Both the position numbers and the translations under genes were made by a program. A stretch of DNA of 5,177 nt. Origin: Phycisphaerales bacterium UBA966 (lineage in GTDB: Bacteria > Planctomycetota > Phycisphaerae > Phycisphaerales > SM1A02). Below the pieces are notes generated by a model. The model made no database searches. It was given only the letters and a program-made list of their open reading frames with translations, and had not been told where the DNA came from. Positions 1 through 5,177 of this stretch are shown here, piece after piece (the first letter of the stretch is position 1; the number at the start of each line of letters is the position of its first letter). The stretch covers positions 1 through 5,177 of the forward strand of contig DBCE01000203.1 of assembly GCA_002292895.1 (NCBI GenBank), written 5' to 3'.

Positions 1-1474
1 CTCCGGGCAGAATCCAGCGGCTGTTCCCGCCGACACCACGGGCGCATTCCCCTTCACCATCGACCCAGCTGCAACGAATCTCCCGTGGGGCTACCAGACT
101 CCAACCGGCAGCGCAGGCGACACGCAGCTCGAGTCACCCGACAACATGACGTTCCTGCTTGTCTCTGACTTCACCGGCACCGACACCTTCCAGACGCGCG
201 CACCGAACAGCGGCGCTGGCGGTCAAGATCTTGACACCAACGATGACGGCGTCCTTGACATCACTCCATGGTCCGCCATCTTGGACAGTGTTGCATTCAA
301 GGAAACCAATGGCAGCACTCCAACTGCTGGCCAGGACTGGTGGTACAGCCCCAACACCTGCGGGCCGTACATTTCGCGCACTGTCGTCACCGCCACCAGC
401 GGCACGGTGATCGCGGGCTGGGACTACCAGACCACAACGAACACTAATGGTGGAACGGCCGCGGCCGCTGCACCAAACACGCCAAAGTTGTACAAGTCGA
501 ACGCTGGTGTTGGCACCATGTATCTCGACGGCACCAACGGTTCGAGCGACTGGGCGCAAGCCACGCAGCTCAACGCGTTCACCGGAACGGGCCTCAACGC
601 CACCGGCACCGCTGCAGGCGGCAATGGTCTTGACCCAGCAACCTCGGCTACGTCATCCATCGCCTTGGTGGGCAGCGCGGCGAATGGTCAGTCAGTGACT
701 TTCAAGTTCTCGATGGCTGCCGTTCAGGGCGTCACCCTGAGTTACGCCACGCGTACCTCCGGTACAACCACCGGCTTTACAACCCACCAGTGGGCGTACA
801 GCATTAACGGCGTTGATTGGACTGATATCGACGTCTTCACCCCCTTCACGTCGAGCTTTGCACTGAAGACGCTCGCTCCACTGACCGCGATCGACGGTGC
901 GGCTGATGCGTACCTGAAGTGCACATTCAGCCTCGCCACCACCACCACCAGTAACAACCGCTTGGACAACGTGCTGCTTCTGTCCAATCCAGTGAACTCC
1001 GACACCATCGTGACCAGCTACGCCGGCCCAACCATGGGTATCAAGCAAGCAGACGGCACCTGGTTCATCGGCGTTGGTTCCGCCACGGTTGGCTTCCAAG
1101 ACACCCCGGGCTCGCTGAACTACGCAGCACCGACCTACACCTGCGGCGACCCAGTTGCTGGCGACTGCGCTGTTGAGCACGGCAACGCCTTCTGTGCTGA
1201 CGCCTGCTGCTGCGCGTACGTTGGTGGCCTTGATCCCTACTGCGTCACGGTGCGGTGGGATGCCATCTGCGTGGAAGCCGCCGCTGGATGCGCTGCCAAC
1301 TGCACGGCACTTCCTTGCCCGGCTGACTTCACCGGCGACCGCGTCGTCGGTGGCGCGGATTTGGGCCTCCTCCTTGGTGACTGGGGCGGCTCCGAGCGCG
1401 ACCTCAACGGTGACGGCATCACCAACGGCGCCGACTTGGGCAGCCTCCTCGGCGCTTGGGGCAACTGCCCCTGA
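1..1474 (+). CDS. Secreted lamin-tail-like / beta-sandwich protein with Cys-rich module and C-terminal dockerin-like domain (5' partial)
   Basis: The reading frame is open from base 2 to the TGA at 1472-1474, so the ATG at 146 is internal and the true start and any signal peptide lie upstream. Counting from that ATG, residues 2-80 ('FLLVSDFTG', 'DLDTNDDGVLD', 'PWSAILDSVA') resemble the lamin-tail-like domain of secreted bacterial proteins. Residues 88-282 form a beta-rich module ('TGFTTHQWAYSINGVDW', 'NNRLDNVLL') like those found in extracellular nuclease and phosphoesterase proteins. Residues 283-326 end in 'DTPGSLNY', which looks like a lamin-tail C-terminus. Residues 333-386 hold ten cysteines. 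Residues 391-442 hold two EF-hand-like dockerin repeats, 'DFTGDRVVGGADL' and 'DLNGDGITNGADL', each followed by 'LLGxWG'. The first repeat is degenerate, with Arg at the usual Gly. No catalytic domain is visible, so the role may be surface binding or display; this is inference. Calcium binding by the second repeat is likely. A strong terminator follows. Confidence 0.88.
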   Translation, partial: SGQNPAAVPADTTGAFPFTIDPAATNLPWGYQTPTGSAGDTQLESPDNMTFLLVSDFTGTDTFQTRAPNSGAGGQDLDTNDDGVLDITPWSAILDSVAFKETNGSTPTAGQDWWYSPNTCGPYISRTVVTATSGTVIAGWDYQTTTNTNGGTAAAAAPNTPKLYKSNAGVGTMYLDGTNGSSDWAQATQLNAFTGTGLNATGTAAGGNGLDPATSATSSIALVGSAANGQSVTFKFSMAAVQGVTLSYATRTSGTTTGFTTHQWAYSINGVDWTDIDVFTPFTSSFALKTLAPLTAIDGAADAYLKCTFSLATTTTSNNRLDNVLLLSNPVNSDTIVTSYAGPTMGIKQADGTWFIGVGSATVGFQDTPGSLNYAAPTYTCGDPVAGDCAVEHGNAFCADACCCAYVGGLDPYCVTVRWDAICVEAAAGCAANCTALPCPADFTGDRVVGGADLGLLLGDWGGSERDLNGDGITNGADLGSLLGAWGNCP

Positions 1475-1482
1475 CCGATGAA

Positions 1483-1502
1483 CGCAGCGGACTGACGCTG
1501 CG
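1483..1502 (+). other. Short inverted repeat downstream of the dockerin gene
   Basis: A perfect 7-bp stem, CGCAGCG (1483-1489) pairing with CGCTGCG (1496-1502), encloses the 6-base loop GACTGA. It begins nine bases after the stop codon and lies just ahead of the strong terminator hairpin. No T run follows, so it is not a terminator on its own. It could protect the 3' end of the mRNA or be incidental. Confidence 0.4.
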
Positions 1503-1518
1503 CTGATTGCAACACTTC

Positions 1519-1557
1519 CCGCGGGCCCAGCCGAAATGCTGGGCCCGCGGTGTTTTT
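1519..1557 (+). terminator. Intrinsic (Rho-independent) terminator of the dockerin-protein gene
   Basis: A perfect 13-bp GC-rich stem, CCGCGGGCCCAGC (1519-1531) pairing with GCTGGGCCCGCGG (1538-1550), encloses the loop CGAAAT. It is followed by TG and five T at 1553-1557. The T run is only on the plus side, so it should stop transcription coming from the dockerin gene and isolate the permease gene downstream. Confidence 0.88.
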
Positions 1558-1647
1558 ACGGCGGCGATCCCCGGCGTATCCGTACATCACTGCTGCATCG
1601 CGGTTTCACTACGCACCCACCGGGCCGCGCATCCCTAAACTCCACCC
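1558..1647 (+). other. Intergenic region upstream of the permease gene; no clear promoter or ribosome binding site
   Basis: The bases between the terminator and the permease ATG contain no convincing -35/-10 pair and no GGAG/AGGA-type ribosome binding site; the last bases before the ATG are ATCCCTAAACTCCACCC. TAAACT (1636-1641) matches four of six bases of a sigma-70 -10 box and lies six bases before the ATG. That would fit a leaderless transcript, but no partner -35 box is visible at 16-18 bp spacing. A promoter must lie somewhere here if the terminator is efficient. Confidence 0.3.
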
Positions 1648-2481
1648 ATGCCGATTGCTGCCTTCGCCCCCGTCTCTGCGCTTGGAGCTCGCGTTCATGA
1701 CGCGGTTGGGCGTTTCGGGTTGTTCGTGCGGTTCTCCGGGCAAGCGCTTGGCGCCGTGATTCGATCGCCGCGCGCCACGCTGCGCTGGCGAGAACTTGCC
1801 CCACTGCTCCTGGAAGTTGGCACTGCATCCATTCCCGTGGTGGCGCTCACCGGACTGATGGTGGGACTGATCCTTTCGGTCGAGGGCTACACACAGTTTG
1901 CAGCCATCGGTGCCGAGCGCCGCATGGGTGGCATCATCAACGCAAATGTGGTGAAGCAGATTGGGCCAGTGTTGGCCGCTGTGATGGTGGCGGGCCGAGT
2001 CGGTGGCGCTATTGCCGCCGAGATCGGCGCGATGCGCATCTCCGAACAACTTGATGCCATGCGAGCGGCAGGAGCAAATCCGGTGGCGCGGCTCGTTGGC
2101 CCACGCGTAGTGGCCTGCATGGTGATGACGCCGGTCCTCACCGTGTACAGCGACGCCTTGGGCGCGTTCGGCGCGTGGGCGGTGCTGACGCAGGTCTACA
2201 GCGTGCCCAGCACGGAATACTGGCACTACACATCCCTGTTCTTGGTGACGCTTGATCCATTGAACGGACTGCTGAAGGCCGCGTGCTTCGGCGGCGCGAT
2301 CGGGCTGATCTCCTGCTACAAGGGTTTTTCCTGCGCCCCGGGTGCTGCAGGTGTTGGGCGCGCGGCTACCAGCGCGTTTGTGGCGAGCTTTGTAGCGATT
2401 GTGGCAATCAACCTGTTCCTCGTGGAATTCATGAACGCGCTCACGGTGTGGATCTACGGTGGTCTGCCGCGCGTGTTGTAA
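1648..2481 (+). CDS. mlaE: MlaE/YrbE-family permease of an MCE-type lipid-transport ABC system
   Basis: This is a 277-residue inner-membrane protein, close to the usual length of about 260. In this family the permease forms a dimer that works with an MlaF-type ATPase and an MCE (MlaD-type) protein to move phospholipids or other lipids between the inner and outer membranes. An amphipathic N-terminal stretch (about 15-40) is followed by hydrophobic segments at about 53-77, 105-127, 151-183, 197-222 and 242-268. The family signature 'AGRVGGAIAAEIGAMRISEQ' at 115-134, continuing to DAM, contains the helix expected to contact the ATPase. 'GPRVVA' (151-156) and 'GVGRAATSA' (235-243) are also typical. 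The usual Arg-Glu before 'LGPV' is Lys103-Gln104 here. The start is the first ATG after the terminator and has no Shine-Dalgarno sequence. No ATPase or MCE gene is in the window, so partners must lie elsewhere. The family call is firm; the substrate is unknown. Confidence 0.93.
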   Translation: MPIAAFAPVSALGARVHDAVGRFGLFVRFSGQALGAVIRSPRATLRWRELAPLLLEVGTASIPVVALTGLMVGLILSVEGYTQFAAIGAERRMGGIINANVVKQIGPVLAAVMVAGRVGGAIAAEIGAMRISEQLDAMRAAGANPVARLVGPRVVACMVMTPVLTVYSDALGAFGAWAVLTQVYSVPSTEYWHYTSLFLVTLDPLNGLLKAACFGGAIGLISCYKGFSCAPGAAGVGRAATSAFVASFVAIVAINLFLVEFMNALTVWIYGGLPRVL

Positions 2482-2544
2482 GAGTTGCCATCGATTGGAA
2501 ACTTACTGGCGCTCGGCTGCAAGCGCGGCGCGTATCGTGTTCAC

Positions 2545-3780
2545 ATGCTCATCGGTGCCGCCATTGCCGCCCTGCTGATCGCGCCGCCCGCGAAGGCGCC
2601 AGCCACGACCACTGCGCCGGCAACGGCACCGGCAACAGCACCACCAACGCCGCCAGCCGCGCCCGCCCCGCAACCCAGCGCAGCGACATTCACCACCATT
2701 TCTGGTCGTCCGCCCGAGCTGCCACTCAAGCGCGTCGATCCGCGCATCTGGGAAGCACGGTTCGATGCAAGCTTGTGGGCACCCAGCCTTCGCAAGGGCG
2801 ATACCGTCACACTGCAACTGAGCAACATCATGGTGTGGATGCCAATGGTGTTGCAATCCACATGGAGCCAAGTGGACCCCACCAGCATCAAGACGGAAAT
2901 CTGGGTACAAGGCGCCAAGCACAACGCGGCCGCGCAACGAACATCGTTTCGGCAGGGACTGGCACAAGGCATGGCCGCGGTGGGAATTTCCATCCCTGAC
3001 ACGCAGGGCCAGAGCCTGAAGTGGAATGTCACGTGGTTCGAGCAGTGCTGGTCCTCCGTGGTGGACGAGACCGCGGCAGCGCGCATCACTTGGCCTGCCG
3101 AGTGGCCCGCCGAAGTGCAAGAGAGTTTGAAGCCGCAGCCGGGCATCGAAAGCGGTCACGATGACTTCAAGAAGTTTGTTGACAAGGTCACCGGCGGCAA
3201 CCTGCGCAGCGTGACTCCGTGGATTGCTGCCAAGGAGTTAGTGCGCGCCACCATGCAGGCTTACACGGCGGTGGATGCGGACGGAATGCGTATTGAGAAC
3301 GGGTTTCCGCGCGGGCTGGTGGTCAACGGCGCGTGGGCATCGATGAAGACTGGCACGGGAAGTTCGCACGACGTTGCGGCCGCATGCGTGGCGGTGCTGC
3401 GTACGGCGGGGATTCCGGCGCGCGTGGTGCTGGGGATGACGGAACTGCAGGGCTCAAGCGGCGGCGCGGCGCGGTCGCGCTTGGTGACGTGGTGCGAGTT
3501 CTTCCTGCCCGGCGCGGGCTGGGTTCCATTTAACCCCAACGACCTGCGGGGCGGGATCCGTGGCGGCCTATCGGTCGAGCGCCCGTGGCCGTCATTTGGC
3601 ACCTGGGACGAACTGAACGAGTTTCTGCCCATCTGCTACGGCTTTTCGGCACCGATCCCTGGAGCGAGCAGCATGCCCTACCCGGCTGGCTACGTGTGGA
3701 CGGCGCACGGGACGATCGACATGAGTACGGCGAGCGATACGGTGACGCTGCAGATCCTTGGGCGCGGGCGGCCGAAGTAA
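2545..3780 (+). CDS. Exported protein with transglutaminase-like domain, probably lacking the canonical catalytic triad
   Basis: The protein has 411 residues from the ATG at 2545. A TTG at 2485 would add 20 residues and put 'CKRGAYRVH' before the hydrophobic core, giving a more usual signal-peptide n-region; I prefer the ATG with modest confidence, and neither start has a clear ribosome binding site. Residues 2-17 are a hydrophobic signal-like segment, about 18-48 an Ala/Pro/Thr linker, and 49-200 an unrecognised region rich in Trp and beta-type sequence. Residues 225-335 match the transglutaminase-like fold, with 'AVLRTAGIPARVV' (283-295), 'W-C-E' (316-318) and 'PGAGWVPFNP' (322-331). In the usual family pattern G-D-C, H-A-W-x-E and F-D-P, the catalytic positions read Ser274, Val314 and Asn330. 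It may therefore be a non-catalytic fold or use other residues. It starts 63 bases after mlaE (3 bases if TTG is used), suggesting co-transcription. Confidence 0.85.
   Translation: MLIGAAIAALLIAPPAKAPATTTAPATAPATAPPTPPAAPAPQPSAATFTTISGRPPELPLKRVDPRIWEARFDASLWAPSLRKGDTVTLQLSNIMVWMPMVLQSTWSQVDPTSIKTEIWVQGAKHNAAAQRTSFRQGLAQGMAAVGISIPDTQGQSLKWNVTWFEQCWSSVVDETAAARITWPAEWPAEVQESLKPQPGIESGHDDFKKFVDKVTGGNLRSVTPWIAAKELVRATMQAYTAVDADGMRIENGFPRGLVVNGAWASMKTGTGSSHDVAAACVAVLRTAGIPARVVLGMTELQGSSGGAARSRLVTWCEFFLPGAGWVPFNPNDLRGGIRGGLSVERPWPSFGTWDELNEFLPICYGFSAPIPGASSMPYPAGYVWTAHGTIDMSTASDTVTLQILGRGRPK
2617..2640 (+). repeat. Tandem 12-bp repeat coding the Ala/Pro/Thr linker
   Basis: Two adjacent copies, CCGGCAACGGCA and CCGGCAACAGCA, differ at one base and are in frame, each coding Pro-Ala-Thr-Ala. 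A decayed continuation (CCACCAACGCCG) follows. The repeat lies in the low-complexity linker after the signal-like segment of the transglutaminase-like protein. It probably arose by slippage and may vary in length between strains. Confidence 0.6.
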
Positions 3781-3812
3781 CGACGGGGGTTGCGGCATCA
3801 CGCCAGTATTGA
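3781..3812. other. 32-bp gap between convergent genes, no terminator seen
   Basis: The plus-strand gene stops at 3780 (TAA) and the minus-strand gene stops at 3813-3815 (TAG on the minus strand). The 32 bases between them contain no stable hairpin and no T run on either strand. Transcripts may run into the opposing gene, or Rho may act here. Confidence 0.5.
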
Positions 3813-5177
3813 CTAGTTCGGCACCTTCACGAAACTCACGATGCGGGGCTGCTCGCCGGGGCGGTCGACGGATGAACGGTCGATGGTCATCATGTAACGG
3901 GAGTCATCCACAATCGACTCTGGGTCGGTGCCGTTCCATTGACCGGTGAGCGTGTCCTGCTTGATGGTGCGAATGCGCAGCCAGATGGTGAAGACGTCGC
4001 TGCGCGTGGTGACGATGTTGGAAATGCCGCGCAGCATCTGATTCTGCTCAACGGCATCACCGGAGGTCATGTCGTAGTGATAGGCCTTGGTTTCAATGAA
4101 CTGTGTGCCCAACGAGTCGTTGGAAGTGTCATTGATCTCATTGGCGATCGTGTTTCGATCATCCGTGGCGGTCACCAGCAAGTGCTTGTCAATGGCGGTT
4201 CGACCAGTGAGGGGATAGACCTGCGCCTGACCCGCGGTGAGCGTTTGCGGGATGCCCTCTGTGCGGTATGCCAATGCGGTGCCACCGACCGATTGCGGGC
4301 CGGAGCCAACGGTTGAGCCGCGGCCGGCACCCCATGATGGGTCATCCCACTTGGTTCGATACGGATCAGTACCCGCAAAGCGGATCGACCATCCTTCGGC
4401 CTGGTTCCAGCTTGAACCAACCAACGCGGCAGCATCAGCACTGTCCGCCACGTTGTTGCGGTTTACGTCGGCAACCTTGCCCTTGGCGATGTCTTGCACG
4501 TCAGGCGTACCGTTACCGTCGGCGTCACTTGTGGCCGAGGGCGCAAACTCGGCGCCCTTGGTCAACACTGCCAACTCACCAATACTGTCAAAGCCGCGCT
4601 CGCTGCGCGTACCCGGTGCCCACTCGCGGTGGTTGGACGCATCGGGGAAATCAAGGCCGCGGCTGTAGTAGCTCGGCATGTTCTGGAACAAATTGTTGCT
4701 CAAGTCAGGCAGCACATTGCCCTTGTTGCGCCACAGTTCCATTGCCTCTGCCACGCGAACGCGCGGCGCTGCCACGCCATAATCAAAGAGGATGGAATTT
4801 GGGTTGCCTGGGCCAGGGTTGCCGCCACCCATGTCGTACGGGGCCGCTTGCCACGCCAGTGGATCGCGGACGAGCCGGCGCTTACTCAGCGCAGAACTGG
4901 CTGCATTCAGCGTTGCTGGATCGGAATCGGCAGTCTTAGTAATCGGGAAATCATCGTCATAGACCAGACGCATCATCTGCGGCATGGCGTGCAACACCTC
5001 AATGGGCGCGGTGTTGATATTGATGAGCCCAGGCGTGAGCTTGCCTTCAAAGTTGCGAGCCAACCGCAGGCGGCGGTTTTCAGCGCTGGCGCGCTCACTG
5101 AAATCGATCACGCCGTCCGGGGCCGTGGTGCTGGTCCACGTGTCAAACGGTGCGGCACCACGATCATCAACAACGAA
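3813..5177 (-). CDS. GspK-like / prepilin-associated planctomycete protein with HHH-like segment and EF-hand-like calcium loops (5' partial)
   Basis: The minus-strand frame is open to the right edge, so the GTG at 5109-5111 is probably internal and the N-terminus is missing; 454 residues are visible, counted from the edge. 'GLININTAPIEVLHAMP' (50-66) resembles the helix-hairpin-helix-like 'NxNTA..VL..LP' segment of GspK, the minor pseudopilin at the tip of type II secretion pseudopili. Residues 218-229 and 237-248 are two EF-hand-like loops with Asp/Asn at positions 1, 3, 5, 9 and 12. The end (389-454, 'TTRSDVFTIWLRI', 'DRSSVDRPGEQPR') resembles the C-terminus of large uncharacterised planctomycete proteins linked to prepilin-type genes; this is from memory and tentative. 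No membrane segment is visible in this part. If it is GspK-like, other pseudopilin or secretion genes may lie beyond the right edge. The alternative is a cell-surface protein unrelated to secretion. The CDS itself is firm; its function is not. Confidence 0.8.
   Translation of the reverse strand, partial: FVVDDRGAAPFDTWTSTTAPDGVIDFSERASAENRRLRLARNFEGKLTPGLININTAPIEVLHAMPQMMRLVYDDDFPITKTADSDPATLNAASSALSKRRLVRDPLAWQAAPYDMGGGNPGPGNPNSILFDYGVAAPRVRVAEAMELWRNKGNVLPDLSNNLFQNMPSYYSRGLDFPDASNHREWAPGTRSERGFDSIGELAVLTKGAEFAPSATSDADGNGTPDVQDIAKGKVADVNRNNVADSADAAALVGSSWNQAEGWSIRFAGTDPYRTKWDDPSWGAGRGSTVGSGPQSVGGTALAYRTEGIPQTLTAGQAQVYPLTGRTAIDKHLLVTATDDRNTIANEINDTSNDSLGTQFIETKAYHYDMTSGDAVEQNQMLRGISNIVTTRSDVFTIWLRIRTIKQDTLTGQWNGTDPESIVDDSRYMMTIDRSSVDRPGEQPRIVSFVKVPN

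Noticed and set aside
146..148. ATG at 146 as the start of the dockerin-domain gene
   Set aside because: The frame is open upstream to base 2, and its residues ('SPDNMTFLLVSDFTG') read as a continuous lamin-tail-like domain. There is no signal peptide after this ATG, so it is internal.
453..472. GC-rich palindromic run (GGCCGCGGCCGC)
   Set aside because: It codes a run of alanines in the linker before the beta-sandwich module; no regulatory context.
1316..1471. Cellulosome component
   Set aside because: No cohesin or glycoside hydrolase domain is visible; the dockerin-like tail alone does not support it.
2485..2487. TTG as the start of the transglutaminase-like gene
   Set aside because: TTG is a rare start and no ribosome binding site is suitably spaced, so the ATG at 2545 is preferred. 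It is not excluded, because it would supply the positive residues usual before a signal-peptide core.
2283..2999. Alternative plus-strand open frame spanning the mlaE end and the start of the next gene
   Set aside because: It overlaps two better-supported genes and its translation is Arg/His-rich with no motif or membrane segment.
3340..3540. Frameshift or sequencing error as the cause of the missing catalytic residues
   Set aside because: The frame is continuous, and conserved motifs lie on both sides of each substituted position in the same frame. Single codons, not shifted blocks, differ.
3812..3817. ACTAGT palindrome over the stop codon of the minus-strand gene
   Set aside because: A six-base palindrome is expected by chance and has no flanking symmetry.
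4237..4939. Long open frames on the plus strand opposite the GspK-like gene
   Set aside because: Their translations are rich in Arg, Pro, Cys and Ser without domains, as expected for antisense frames of a GC-rich gene. The minus-strand frame has recognisable motifs.
5109..5111. GTG as the start of the minus-strand gene
   Set aside because: The frame continues without a stop to the window edge with plausible coding sequence, so the gene is taken as truncated by the edge.

Overview
This window most likely comes from a planctomycete of the class Phycisphaerae. The evidence is a secreted protein ending in a cysteine-rich module and a 'GADLGxLLGxWG' dockerin-like pair, which I know as typical of Phycisphaerales surface proteins, and a pseudopilin-like protein with 'GLININTAP'. 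The coding sequence is GC-rich, and neither complete gene has a clear Shine-Dalgarno sequence. The assignment rests on protein style only; there is no rRNA or other marker here.

Layout: (1) 1-1474, plus strand: the 3' part of a large secreted protein with lamin-tail-like, beta-sandwich, Cys-rich and dockerin-like regions. Two hairpins follow it; the second is a textbook intrinsic terminator with a perfect 13-bp stem and a T run. (2) 1648-2481, plus: a complete MlaE/YrbE-type permease of an MCE lipid-transport ABC system. Its usual ATPase and MCE-protein partners are not in the window. (3) 2545-3780, plus (or from a TTG at 2485): an exported protein with an Ala/Pro/Thr linker and a C-terminal transglutaminase-like domain. 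All three positions of the usual Cys-His-Asp triad appear substituted. (4) 3813-5177, minus: the 3' part of a GspK-like or prepilin-associated planctomycete protein with a helix-hairpin-helix-like segment and a pair of EF-hand-like calcium loops. Its start lies beyond the right edge.

Genes 2 and 3 are close together and co-oriented and may be co-transcribed. Gene 4 converges on gene 3 with only 32 bases between the stop codons. The common theme is the cell envelope: a surface protein, lipid traffic between membranes, an exported probable non-canonical transglutaminase fold, and an export or pilus-like machine component. I see no defence system, mobile element, CRISPR array, tRNA or rRNA. The best leads are the degenerate transglutaminase active site, the apparently nested domain in gene 1 and the calcium loops in gene 4.
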